Assembly: GCA_946122785.1 (NCBI GenBank)
Contig: CAMGYJ010000005.1
Coordinates: forward strand, 84,438,547 to 84,502,546
Reading direction: 5' to 3'
DNA: 64,000 bases
Source: Linum tenue
Lineage: Eukaryota > Streptophyta > Magnoliopsida > Malpighiales > Linaceae
Below the pieces are notes generated by a model. It worked only from the letters and a program-made list of their open reading frames with translations. It made no database searches and was not told the DNA's origin. Both the position numbers and the translations under genes were made by a program. This document shows positions 43,390-54,940 of this stretch, piece after piece; the first letter of the stretch is position 1; each line of letters opens with the position of its first letter.

Positions 43390-44031
43390 ATGTCGACGTC
43401 GGCGTTGGCAACCCTGTCAATCTTGATTCCACTAACGATCTCTCTATTCATCGTTGCTCCTGCCTTAGGCGCCCCCAGCCTTGAAGATTTGATTGTCCCG
43501 CTTCCTCCGCCACCGCCACCTCGTGACCAATCCTCTGCCGGAGCAGGATCGACGGACCCAAACCACATGAAATACACAGGGAAATCGTTGGCCTCCCAAT
43601 TCTTGTACGCCCACAACAAAGTCCGGGCCAAGTACTACCTCCCGGCCCTGAAATGGAACCGGACCCTGGCACGCTTCGCCAGGCACTACGCAAATACCCG
43701 GCAGAAAGACTGCCTGTTAGAGCACTCCAGCAACAGGGTGTACGGCGAGAACCTTTTCTGGAGCAAGTACGGGCACTGGACCCCGGCAAACGTGGTCAAG
43801 ACGTGGGCCGACGAGAGCAAGTACTATGATTTCCAGAATAATCAGTGCCTTGACAACCAGCCGTGTGGCCACTTCACACAGATCATTTGGAAGTCCACCA
43901 CCCGTTTGGGCTGTGGGCGGGTCCAGTGCCTGAATAACAAGGGCTTTCTCTACGTCTGCGCATACGATCCCCCTGGCAATTACTATTTTGAAGGCCCATT
44001 AGGTGGCCGTTTCAAGAACTCCATTGTCTAA
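43390..44031 (+). CDS. Pathogenesis-related protein 1-like (CAP superfamily) secreted protein
   Basis: Single intact exon, 213 residues. A hydrophobic N-terminal signal peptide (about residues 1-27) is followed by a Pro-rich spacer with a run of seven prolines (about residues 38-44) and a CAP domain (about 66-205): FLYAHNKVRAKY, ALKWNRTLARFARHYA, NLFWSKYG, the CAP1 signature GHFTQIIWKST and the CAP2 signature YVCAYDPPGNYY. Six cysteines are in the positions expected for three disulfides. PR-1 proteins act in the apoplast, bind sterols, and many are induced by pathogens; some members are constitutive. The start is chosen because an in-frame TAA (43381-43383) lies just upstream. The Pro-rich spacer makes it longer than classic PR-1 (about 160-170 residues), as in a subgroup of PRB1-like proteins. 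It is the only intact host gene seen. Confidence 0.93.
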   Translation: MSTSALATLSILIPLTISLFIVAPALGAPSLEDLIVPLPPPPPPRDQSSAGAGSTDPNHMKYTGKSLASQFLYAHNKVRAKYYLPALKWNRTLARFARHYANTRQKDCLLEHSSNRVYGENLFWSKYGHWTPANVVKTWADESKYYDFQNNQCLDNQPCGHFTQIIWKSTTRLGCGRVQCLNNKGFLYVCAYDPPGNYYFEGPLGGRFKNSIV

Positions 44032-45070
44032 AAGTAAACCTCTCTTTTCTTTTGGCCCTTCCATTCGGATTTGTGCATCGCCAAGAAAGAAAGATAGAAA
44101 CAAGTTCTGGAGATGCTAATTTATTTTTTGGGCAATTAATTTGTTGAGCATGCCAATTGCCAAAATAATTTAACTTTATGGGTCGGGGTTGTTATGGAGT
44201 TGGATGATTATGAGTAGCTTTGATCTTCCATTGACCACTACATTCATGAATATTCTATATTCATGTACCACCACATATACTTGTTGTACATTCGTATAAA
44301 TTTATTGACTATGTTGACAAACCAACATTCTTATACGTTTCCATTTTTTTTTTATTTCCTTCATATGTTTTCTTTTTGTTTGCGCTATGTAGAGTGCATC
44401 CCTTTCTATGGTTGTTCTTTCAATAAAACCAATGGATGCTGACCCAGTCGTTGCGTTTATTAAGGTTGATGTGGTGGTTAATGTAGAGGTTCCTGTTAGA
44501 ATGCTCATTCAATTTAGTGTCATTGGCCTTCACCATTGTTCCATGCCAGACGTGGTAGTAGTGGAGGCAAACATGAATTCTTTGTGATCTTTGTTTGCGA
44601 ATCAGGCAAATTATTGCCTTGTTCTCTAACGTTCCGCATGGATTATATAAGATTGATTGTGATTCTCATTGGTTGAGAACCCATCATGGAGCCCCTTAAG
44701 TTAAGATTGATTTGTATCAAACCATGGACATCTCATAGCAATGTCAATGTGTTACAAATAATTATTCCAAAACACACGATAAAGAGAATAAGAAAAATAC
44801 TTCCTTCAGTTGTGAAGGAATCCTAAAAATTGTAGATTTATATTCATTTACATTCTTAAAGTGTTGTAATCATAAGTGCATCCAATCATACCGCACTTTT
44901 GGGAGAAACACGATCCTTCATCGTAAGGTAATCAACCTTTAATCCCTCATGAATGTGATGATGTAAAAAGATCATGGCTTTAGCCTTATTCTTGCTTGAA
45001 TGAAGTGAGTGCTATTGGTAAGTGCTTTAGCCTTATTCTGGCTTGGTATTTCTCCGATTCCTGGTAAGTG
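44032..45070. other. 3' flank of the PR-1 gene and spacer
   Basis: AT-rich, no coding signal. From about 44930 the sequence starts to resemble gypsy pol DNA (see next entry). CTTTAGCCTTATTC(T/C)(T/G)GCTTG occurs twice (44971 and 45026), a short local duplication. Confidence 0.35.
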
Positions 45071-45074
45071 CTAG

Positions 45075-45655
45075 TGGTGCGAGGTCGATGAAGAGAAGGT
45101 GATTCAATCATGGCCCAACCCTACTAATTTGAATGAAGTGAGGAGTTTTCATGGGTTAGCTGGCTTCTATGGATGATTTGTTCCAAATTTCAGCACCATA
45201 GTCTCCCCATTGCATCAATTATCAAGAAAAATGTGTCGCTTTATTGGGGAGAAGAGCAAGAGAAGGCATTCGAGCTACTCAAATACAAGCTTACTCATGC
45301 TCATGTTCTTATGCTACCGGATTGTAACAAGAAGTTTGAAGTGGAGTGTGATGCATCAGGATTGGTAATTGGTGTCGTGTTGATGCAAGAGAAGAAGTTA
45401 TCGCCTACTTTAGTGAGAAGTTGAGTGCATCTACGCTTAACTATCCTACTTACGATAAAGAGCTCTATGCATTGGTTCGAGCATTGGAGATATGTCACCA
45501 TTATTTGTGGCCAAAATAATTCTTAATTGATACTATGTCTCTTAAGTACTTGAAGACCCACCACAAGTTGAACAAGAGGCATGCTCGTCGGTTGGAATTC
45601 ATTGAGTCATTCCCTTATGTGATGAAGTACAAGCAAGGAAAGGACAACGTTTATG
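45075..45655 (+). pseudogene. Gypsy RT/RNase H fragment related to the CRM-like element
   Basis: Phrases in several frames: [89 protein letters not shown] and YKQGKDN. They match, segment for segment, the RT end and RNase H of the polyprotein at 1-660 (minus). Frameshifts at about 45165, 45400 and stops near 45520 make it dead. No LTR adjoins, so it is an isolated fragment of the same or a close family. Confidence 0.85.
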
Positions 45656-45949
45656 TAAGTTATGGTTTGGTTTGTAAACTAAATGGAATTTTAAGAGGTT
45701 TTAATCATTATAATCTTGTGAACTCCTAGATGTGTTTCTACAGCATTTCCGAGCTCAATATATTTCAGATGTATACCGTGCCCAAAAGAAAGTACATTTT
45801 CTAACTCTGAAATAACAGAAAGGACAGTCGGTGAGTGAGCATGAGGCTTAGTTTCATTGCCTACTCACATTTGTAATGGATTTAATCCCGACTAAGCAGA
45901 ATAAATGTGCACATTTCAAGGAGGTTTAAGAGGAGATATCAACTCCAGG

Positions 45950-46866
45950 ATAACCATCTCTGACATGGATAATTACGAAAGGTTGAAGGCAGTCGCCATT
46001 CGGGCAGATGCTAATATAAATGAGGGAAAAGCCCGAGAGAGGGCAATCCATGTATATGATCCAAGGAAGAAGAAAAGGAAGTGAATTTCCTCAAATGGTA
46101 CGGAGCAGGCATCCAGTGGAAACTTGACTAGGCAAAGCACACCACAACATCCTTGATGGAGCTCCCCAGCAGCAAGCAAGGGAGGGCATACTCAGATGGG
46201 TGTTCAACGACCCAAGTGTCCTCATTGCCGGAAGAACCACTTTGGGGTTTGTTGTATTGTTACTAGAGGATGTTTTCAAAGTGGTGACATGGGTCACTAT
46301 GCTAGAGAATGTCCAATTCGGGGTGATTCTGTACCTGCTAGATCTCAAACCACAAGACAAGAGTCGAGAACGGTGAGTAGTGTCCCCAGTGAAACTTTAG
46401 AGGGGGGACACGGTAGAGAAAGAAACCGGATTAGTGAGATGAGGGGCATTGCCATCGAGCAAACGAAAAGGAATGAAATGAAACCTCCTGTCTTTTCCAT
46501 GACACGCGGTGAAGTTGAGGTGTCTCCTGAAGTTGTCACGGGTATGGTTCTTTTCCATAGTATAGTAGCTTATGTTTTAGATGATCCGGGTTCTACCCAC
46601 TTATTTGTGTCACATGCCTTTTCTCATAATTTATAAACCAACCTGAATCCATTATCTAGAAACATGTATGTAAAAACCCTTGTAAAAGATACCATTGAAA
46701 TTAACCAGGTTTACCCCAATAGTTCCATAAGAATAGCTAGAATAGAATTATCTGCTACCCCTATGCTCCTTCAATTTGACAAGTTTGATGTCATATTTGG
46801 GAAGAGTGAGAGATGTAGAAATTTAATTTTTGGAAGAAGGGAAGTTAGAGAACTGATAAGTTGTTG
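45950..46866 (+). pseudogene. Gypsy gag-protease fragment of a different lineage
   Basis: Frames at 45961-46083 (DNYERLKAVAIRADANI), 46196-46636 and 46664-46867. A zinc knuckle-like GCFQSGDMGHYARECP (second Cys replaced by Ser), a linker, MTRGEVEVSPEVVTGMVLF, and a protease-like core YVLDDPGSTHLFVSH where families of the Tekay/Del type have a Phe-Asp-Ser-Gly core. Then PLL-type sequence MLLQFDKFDVIFG. Stops and a lost catalytic residue show it is dead. The clade call is tentative. Confidence 0.7.
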
Positions 46867-47236
46867 AAGAAAAAGACGAGAAGAAGAGTGAAAAACGAAA
46901 ACAGGATGTGATCTTGATGTTATAGGATTATGAGCACAAGTGAAGAAAGATTAATATTTGTTTTATTCATAGGTTACTCAAAAATCAAATTAAGGACTAA
47001 GTCCTAGGACTATGAGGAAAAAGTGACGTAGAGGGAAGAAGCTAGGTGGTGAACAACATAAATCGTAGGCTCAATACCCCTACTTATTATAAGTAATGTA
47101 GTCAAAAACGAGTTTCTACGTAGAAATATTTTGGTGATATAGAAGTGTAAAATTGTAAATTTTTAAGTTTTAAAGCAGAGTTTTTAACTATATAAGTTAT
47201 AAAAACTGAGATTTTGTGTAGAAGCGTTTTAGTGAC
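46867..47236. other. Spacer before element C
   Basis: AT-rich, no feature recognised. The left flank of the element C LTR lies at 47236. Confidence 0.35.
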
Positions 47237-48506
47237 TGACTCGCTCTAGCTATCACAATAAAATCCCATCTAAGGTCCAAGTATAAACCTTACATGGGTG
47301 CAATATATGGCAAGTATGTTTAAATATCGACCAGAGCTGGTCCATGTACCGCTACTTCGGCTGTTTGAAACATTATTTAGCGGATCGATTTTGGTGAAAA
47401 CAAAGATTGAAAACTAAATTACTTTGCAAAGGTAAAGTGGATTTGACTCTAGTTGAGAAAGCTTCACCCGTGTGTTGCTCCCCGTAGCTAACAACTATGA
47501 CTCGAAGAATCGAACGACCATGTGTGGTTAGGGGGTCATAAATCGCAGGAAAGTCTAACAAGCAACCAAAGTTACCCTCTTAGATTCTAGGTTGAGGAAT
47601 GGGATACGATCCAAGCCAGTGATGTGACCCTCTCAACCTATCGACTAAGGATTAGTTAGACTTCACCCTCGAATTGGAGTTCGGACGGCCACCCATAACC
47701 AAACCCTAAGTGTTTAATACGAATTAGGAGGTTTGCCCTCTAACTAACCTAGACTACGAGACTTAGAATGCCCAAAGAAATCCATCTCTAGAAGAGCCTC
47801 TTAATTTAAGGGGGTTTCTCTCTAAACTAGGTTAGAATGACAATTATATTGATAGGCTTTCACACAACACAATCATTTTTGAGTAATACCTCCACATTCA
47901 CATTAAAACACATCCACACACAAATCATTCAATTCATACAAGCATTCAAATAGTTATAGCTAGAGTTTACAAACACCCAAGTGAAATAAAGGGACTACTC
48001 CATGTTAGGAGAAAGGAAAACACAAAAGAGGGAAAGGAAAACCATCATGACGAGGCAAGCCTTGCTCCTTGAGCTGAAGAAAACCCAAATCCTTGCTTGG
48101 AGATCAAACCCTAGCTTTTCCTCGTCTTTGGTTCGTCACTTTCTCACTCTAAAATCTGAAGAAGGAGAAGTTTTCTCATTCTAAGTCTCTCCCTCTCTTC
48201 TTCCTTTCAGATCCACACTTAAACCCAGATCGAGCTGAGTTCACGACCTTCTAGTTCACGATCGTGAACACCTAAACGCGTTCGTGAACTCAGTGACTTA
48301 AAGATCCTGAACTGCCTGGTTGCTAGTAACCTCTGGAACACTCATGGACACCTCGCTGTTCACAGTTTGTGGTTATAGTTCACGGCCTTAGAGGTCGTGA
48401 ACTCCAATGCCAACCCGTGAACTCCAGCTGATTCCTCCTCTTTGCCCGGTCTTCGCTCCATTTCTTCCAACTTACGACTTCGGGGTTGGTTTCACCAGTT
48501 AGGATC
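47237..48506 (-). repeat. 3' LTR of element C, first piece
   Basis: Begins TGACTCGC and aligns with the LTRs of A and B (AATAAAATCCCATC, GGTGCAATATATGGCAAGTA). Array of GTTCACGA / CGTGAAC words at 48238-48425. Cut at GGATC (48502-48506), which is repeated at 60678-60682 after element D. Confidence 0.82.
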
Positions 48507-49841
48507 TGACACGCTAAAACACAACACCAAACTGCGGCCAAGTGTAATCACAGAATGGAAATGAACTATAGTGGAATAGAGTAATAAATGTCAACCCAGG
48601 GCCTAGATGTATCGCCTACTCCGTGATTATCTATTATCTAGCGGGAAAGTTTAGTGAAAATGATTTTAATTAAAGTAGAAAGAAAGCAGTAAATTGTCCG
48701 GTTTCCTGAAGCAAGAGAAGTGTCACTCGGGAATAAGTCCCCCTAGCTCCTTAGTTAGGTCCAAGTTGTAATTTCCTTAGGTTGATTAACTGTTACGTTG
48801 ATTAAACCGGGGAAGATCCGACACTATCTTGGAATCTCTTAAGCTGACCAAGCCCTCTCAGATAGACTAACCAGCAGACGACTAGTCTTCACCGGGATAG
48901 AAAGCTAACTCTCATGAATTGACTAACTCTCGTATAATCAATTCACTCCTATCGATTGAAGAAGCTCTAACAACCTATTCAGATTCTATCTATCATAGGT
49001 TTCAGCAGAAATCAAGAGATGTTGATCAGGATTCAATTGACTCAATAAACACACTTCAATCGATTATAATCAAACAGTATATCAATCCAAAAGTCATTAC
49101 AATCATGATGCTTAACACATGGAACTAGGTTTCTTCATACCCAAGTGATAGAAAGTTCTACTCCATAGAGAAAGAGTAGAAAACAACAATCAGAGGAATC
49201 ATACTCATAATGATGTATACGATAAGCTCTCGGATGATAATCTTCACTCCAAGGACGAAATCCAAGCTTGATTGATGAACCCAGCTCTAGAAATGATCAT
49301 AGGGTTTGTTCTTCGCACTTTCTCTCTCCAATGCTCTATTTTGCTCAGAAAATTCAGTCCCCCACTCAAAGACCAGAAATTGGGTGAAAACCCAGAAAAT
49401 CACGACCACACGGCCGTGTGGAATCCTTATGTGCCCGTGCAACTCGCCAAAATGTGATGTTTGATTAAGTGACTTGTAATGCGCTGCACGGCCAAAACTG
49501 CATGTTTGTGTGAAAATCCAACAAGCCCGTGTGGAGTCTCGGTAAATCTCACACGCCCAAAAGGGGCACTTGCACTGCCCGTACCGCCTTGACCGTGCAA
49601 TAGGGTGTTGCACGCTCGTGTGACAATATGGTCAGGCCGTGTAGCTGACTCTTCTTTCCATCTACTGTCCAAACTTCGTCCAATCGATCCCGAACTCGTG
49701 CACAATCCTTCATTCACGTACTAGGACGTGAAATATCACAAACAAGAACACCCTAGCGTGAAATCGGCCTAAAACAAGAGAGACGAGGCCGAAACCGTAT
49801 AAGAATAGTGGACAAAAACATGTGTAAATATCGACTCATCA
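48507..49841 (-). repeat. 3' LTR of element D (1,335 bp)
   Basis: Ends TGACACGC and CTCATCA. Array of ACGGCCGTGT, GCCCGTGC and CACACGCCC words at 49405-49640. Lacks a block of about 55 bp present in the other LTR at about 59682-59737. Confidence 0.9.
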
Positions 49842-51320
49842 ATTCCCCCACACTTAACTGTTTGCTTGTCCCCAAGCAAACCAAGTCAGACACAAGGTAA
49901 GCACAAACAATTTTAACCATGCAAATTCAGGGACATATCATTTGGGCACAAAGCACGTGAATCTCTGGATTTTGGATATCAACACATGGACAACCTCAAC
50001 GGTAACCTAGACAACCACCATAGATGACATTCGAGTGCAGCAAAATCAAGTAAAGGAAGAGTCCCCCTTCTGTTCACCAACCAACATAGACTCGACTTAA
50101 CCACTTATTCAAGATAGTCACCTCATGCATAAAAATCTAGACATCAGAATCAAGACCAAGTAATCTAGGTCCTCACCGAGGTAAAGAATGTAAAGAGTAT
50201 AAGGAAATGAATCGCTCATTCTCGACCAGTGGGGTCAAGACAATTTGATGCAGAAAATGCGCATGCTTATTCTCTCAATCCTAGCATCTCTTCACCATGA
50301 TGGCAGCCTCTAAATGCTAGAGTTCACATATCGGATGTAACCACTAACTAGTCAAGAGGTCTTAGACAAGGGTTCAGATGACTGGCTAGGGTCTTGGACA
50401 TGGGAGAAAGGCATTTTAGGTGGTAGAAGAATTCATAGCACAAGGTTCCATAGTTCCAAAACCAACAAAGTCACAATCATTCAAACCAATTACTTTCTTT
50501 CTGCCATTCTGCATTAATCACTTTCTTTAGAGCACAAGAGTGAAGGAGGTCACAACGTGTTAGTATTTCTAAGCCAAACTGCTAAGAAACACTATTTAAT
50601 GGGCACCACTTTTACACACTCATATCCTTGCAAGCACATGCCCACTTCTTCATTTAAGAATTACCTCCAACCCTCAAATTATTTCTAGCAGAAAACATGC
50701 AAAAACCACTATGTGGAACCTCTAAGAGATGCAAAGGGTAATTTTTCATTGTAGACCGAAAGAAGGAAAGTTACATGGCTCAAAGGGGCTGACTAGTGCT
50801 ATGACACACCGGGACATTCAATTTGGTCGTGGGATAATCCTATGCCTCCATCATCTTTATTAGTGACAACGTGAATGCTACACATCAAGGAAGAGGGATC
50901 TATAGCACAAGAAAGAAACGAGCAAACTCAAATCTCACATGGCTGCCTATATGCTCTATCTCTCATTCTGATTCCCTGAACTAGATGCACGAACGACTAT
51001 AGAAAATAAGTGATCAATCCAAGTCATAGTTGGTAAGTAAACAGTTGAAACACTAAAACCCTACACAATTCTACTGCACATCACAGTCATCACTATAGGT
51101 CATCCTAGTCACAATCAAGTTGTCATGCATCAATTCTAACATCCATTCGATTCACCACATACCACAGTGACCATATGATTATGCAAGCATCAGTACTTGG
51201 AGCCCTCAAATCTCGAGATTTGGACAGTGGACTAGGCTCCAAGCACACAAACTCATCTAATCAGTCAAAGAGAAACACCCCCACACTTAAACACGACATT
51301 GCCCTCAATGGAGCAGAGAG
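49842..51320 (-). other. Shared 3' non-coding module and polypurine tract (copy D)
   Basis: Polypurine tract 49842-49856 (minus TAAGTGTGGGGGAAT) followed by the module: CTCGACCAGTGGGGTCAAGA (50221), GGTCTTAGACAAGGGTTCAG, AGGGGCTGACTAG, CCTATGCCTCCATCATC, hairpin core 51196-51243, motif CACCCCCACACTTAA (51276-51290) and CGACATTGCCCTCAATGG. No open frame conserved with the other copies. Confidence 0.82.
51193..51246 (-). other. Conserved hairpin in 3' module (copy D)
   Basis: Outer stem CTTGGAGCC with GGCTCCAAG (51196-51204 and 51235-51243). Inner stem CAAATC with GATTTG around TCGA, where copy B has CAAATTT with AAATTTG: a paired change. Confidence 0.72.
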
Positions 51321-51589
51321 AAAGATAAGGGGAACGATGTTATCGGGAAAACGAACTGCCGGGGGACTAGAAATGGGACCAGTCATTAGGGGCAGACTGG
51401 AAGGTGGACCAGTTTCAGCAAGAGAGGATCACAAACAAAAACCACTAGAACATTATCCGTTAGGGATAAGTGTCAGCCTAGATGGGCACAATAACATTAG
51501 GGGCACACATGGAGCAAACAAAATTACTGAAAAACAAACAAAAACACTCTAAGGACCGACGAGTACAGACTACTCATGGCCGAGGTCGT

Positions 51590-52650
51590 CGAAGTTGATG
51601 TCCGCCATGAACGCATCGTCACCGGCTAGCTGGATGGAAGTAGGGAATTATCCCAAGGAGTCCTCTAGACTGGTGGGGCGCCCGGAACTAGATCTAACAG
51701 GTGTTGATAGACCTCCTGCATCCGGCGAGCCTAGCTCTACTCGCGCTCTATGTGGGCAAGGGTGATGCCCTGCTAGGCCTCCATACGGTCGAGGCGGTCG
51801 TCATAGGCAGCCATACGGGTGGTATACTCGGCCTGGTGGGCCAAGTACTACTGATGGAATTGGAGCTGATGGTCGAGGAGCTGCTAGTTCTAAAGACTCA
51901 GCAGCTGGAACTGGTGAGAAAAGAAATCCTCGGACGGGAAAGAAGAGATGCTACCCCCATGCTCATTTGTGCTATGGTGGGAAGTGGGGTGGTTGGACGC
52001 AGCGTCCACATCCTCGGAGGTAACATCCTCAGGGGCGGCGTCCTCAGGTGAGTGCGGATCGAATGGATGAAGTAGAGAGACCGCTTGGTCAGGGTGATGG
52101 CACTCTCACTACTCGGAGCATAAGACGTCGTGAGCAAGTGGTGGAGCAGGCGATTCTCGATCTGCAGAGTGGTGGCGTTCGTCCGTCCAGCAGTGAAGTG
52201 GTCTTGAGCAGGCAGTGCTAGCTAGCGGTAAAGGGCTGCGACGGAAACACCGATGGGATTAATGACCTTGGTGACATAATCATCGTCATTGTTGAGGTCG
52301 AGGTCAAAAGCGGTCACAAACTCGTGGTAGCTCATAGAGCGAGATTTACCACCCAACCTGAACTTGATCGCCTCGCTGTCCGTCCAATCGGTGGTCTCGG
52401 TGTGCATAAAGGTCGAGTAGAACTTGTCACCAACTCGTAGTAGACCTTATTGTGCACAGCCAGCAAGCGCCGCCACGCTCGATTGCGAGCAATAGCATGG
52501 AGGGCATCATATCAGTTAATCTTGTGGAATTCCCTCTTGCTCCAGCAATGATGCTTCCCGAACTTAGCCGCCAGGACGCGCTTGAATTGATCCTTGTGGG
52601 GTCCCGACCTCAAATCACTGATGAACCGATGCCTAAGGTTTGGCTTTGAC
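51590..52650 (-). pseudogene. Athila-type third ORF of element D, broken
   Basis: The clearest piece (52407-52222) reads TTDWTDSEAIKFRLGG then SRSMSYHEFVTAFDLD, matching the phrase W-[TS]-D-[AS]-E-A-I-x-F-R-L-G-G of ATHILA ORF-1 type proteins. Further minus-strand fragments follow in shifted frames, including an open stretch at 52137-51898. A polypurine-like motif (minus ATTAAGCGTGGGGGTG, 52711-52726) lies just upstream. Multiple stops; not functional. Confidence 0.6.
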
Positions 52651-52729
52651 ATGTTCCTGCCAGTAAGTGAACCAAAGTGGACCCAAAAGAACCATGGGAA
52701 AGGTCAATCACACCCCCACGCTTAATAAC

Positions 52730-53362
52730 AGAAAACAGCCGAACCATAGTTTCATCCATAGTTCGGGGGTTAATAACTCGAGCAAAATAGTGCAATCTGG
52801 GTGGGGGTGCACATCAACAAAATAGTAGGCAACATAAGGCTCACATCCATAGCAACACACTATCGGATCACATCATTAAGGGCCCCAACCAGCTCCCACA
52901 ATATGGTATGAAAAAATGGCATTTCACCGAACACCTTGTGTGCACTATTCACACATTTCAATTCGATTCTCTACCTATATCACCTAACACCCAATTCTCT
53001 ACAAATCACAAGGTAACGGGAAAAATCAAACTCGAGACACAAGTAGAGGTGTAGGGGAAGATGAGGGGAAGGCAATAGAAACGACGAAACGCCAAAATTT
53101 TTCTCGAAAAAGCTCGTCGGAGCCTAGCCGGAGTCTCGCCAGAAATAGCCTCCGGCGACCCAAATCCGGCCGAAAATGCTCCAAAATGAAGGGATAAGTC
53201 GGCAAGGAGGAGGGGAGATGGAATAGGAAGTTGGTTTTGCAAAAAACCGACAAAAAATCGCCAGAAAATTGCCAAAACAATGAAAAGTTGCGATTTTCCA
53301 ACGAGGGGGAAATGATTCCGGCGAGGAAAGTTGACAAATGGGGCTTCACGGCCGCGCGACCC
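52730..53362 (-). other. Leader between internal promoter and third ORF of D
   Basis: Non-coding. It contains repeated CGGCGAG / GCCGGAG words (53110-53170 and 53315), as in the matching stretch of element B (31620-31770). Confidence 0.45.
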
Positions 53363-53560
53363 CTTTTATAGGCGAACATGGTCGCTGAACGGGCATGTCA
53401 TACGACCGTGTGTGTGCAAATCCTACCCGTGCCCGGTCGAGGATTTGGTATGAGTTGGCCGAGAAATCCACACGGCTAGGTGGGGTGCACTTTTGCCCGT
53501 ACCATATTTCCAGGGGCTACAAACGGGCATGGTGAAATTCCACGCGGCCGTGCAGAATTT
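53363..53560 (-). promoter_or_regulatory. Putative internal promoter of element D
   Basis: Minus-strand TATA box CCTATAAAAGGGG (core 53363-53370), in the same short context as in element B. Upstream, words ACGACCGTGTG, ACCCGTGCC, CCACACGGCTA, TTGCCCGTACC and ACGCGGCCGTGC correspond to those in the D LTRs (ACGGCCGTGTGG, GTGCCCGTGC, CTGCCCGTACC), not to those of B. Position: between integrase and third ORF. Confidence 0.55.
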
Positions 53561-53758
53561 TGGCCTTGCCATGCAGAACCCCTGAGACCCGATTTTGACT
53601 AGTTTTCCCGAAAATGAGGCATCCAAACCTTCGACAGCACCTCATGACTCAACAAACCAAACATTAAAAAGGAAAAGGAGAGGAAATGCAAACCATGGTG
53701 GGGTTTCCCCGCCACAAGCGCTTCTTTACTGTCTTTTAGCTGGACGCCGAAAGAGGAA

Positions 53759-54940
53759 CTAAGGGTCCTCGAGCTTGATGAGCAGCTCTGCATGCTCCAC
53801 ATCACCTCCCAGATATAGCTTAAGGAGGTGGCCGTTCACCTTAAACAACTCAGTTTGAGCATTGCTAATCTCCACCGCACCATGCGGGAACACCTGGGTG
53901 ACCATGAATGGTCCCGACCACTTTGAACCCTGCTTGCCTGGGAAGAGTTTTAGGTGTGTTATAGAGCAAAACGTGATCACCAACCTTAATCTCCTTAGGG
54001 CCCTTCAACCGAGCGTCGTGGAGAAGCTTGGTTCTCTCCTTGTAGAGCCGGGTATTCACATAGGAGTGGTAACTCCATTCCTCCAACTCCAGCAGCTGCA
54101 GCTTACGTTCAATACCTGCAGCACTCAAATCCAGGTTTAGTAGCTTAAGGGCCCAGAAGGCCTTGTGCTCTAGCTCAACCGGCAAATGACAAGCCTTTCC
54201 ATAGACAAGCCAATATGATGAAGTACCGATCGGGGTCTTGTAGGCTGTCCTATATGCCTAGACCATTCGTTTAGGGATGGTAAGACACCGACACCTTGTG
54301 TGAAACATCATAGCGAGAGAGAATTGCCCTTGAAAATGGGTTCCTCTATCACTAATAATGGCTCGAGGTGTCCCGAACTGAGAGAACAGCTGCTTCAGAA
54401 ATGAGCAGACACGTCTTGCATCATTGGTGGGCATTGCTTGAGCTTTTGCCGACGTCGAGACGTAATCCACTGCTACCAGTATATATACATTACCAAAAGA
54501 TGGAGGGAATGGGCCCATTAAATCGATGCCCCAAACATTAAAAATTTCACAAACGACAGATATATGTTGGGGCATCTCATCCCGGGAAGAAATGTTACCT
54601 GACCTCTGTAGTGATCGCACTATAGTGCGAAGGTACCTGCATCCTTAAAGAGTGAGGTCCAGTAAAATCCCGACTGGAGCACCTTCCGCGTCGTGCTGTT
54701 CCCGCCACGATGACCGCCCATGGGTCCCTCGTGACATTTAGATAGGATGTCTCCCATCTCGTGCTCCGATCCTGAAGAGGTAAGGATCCTCGTTGAAATA
54801 ATGCTTCAGGTCGGAGAAGAACTTGCGCTTGGCGTGAGTGGCCATCCCCTTAGGAAAATGTTTGCCCACCAGATAATTGGAAAAATCAGAATACCAAGGG
54901 GTGACACTCTCCACCAAGAACAACGCCATCAATCGCTCAA
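53759..54940 (-). pseudogene. Integrase of element D, broken
   Basis: Minus-strand pieces: N-terminal zinc-region phrase PWYSDFSNYLVGKHFPKGM and KKFFSD-like ARKRKFFSDLKHYF (54940-54738); core domain [28 protein letters not shown] and [10 protein letters not shown] (54620-54258), giving two of the Asp residues of the DDE site; then a C-terminal part [20 protein letters not shown] and [14 protein letters not shown] (54185-53865) and [20 protein letters not shown], ending FKVNGHLLKLYLGG (53983-53759). An early stop or shift after [14 protein letters not shown] separates core and C-terminus, and the sequence near 54660-54735 joining zinc region and core is also out of frame. Confidence 0.85.
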
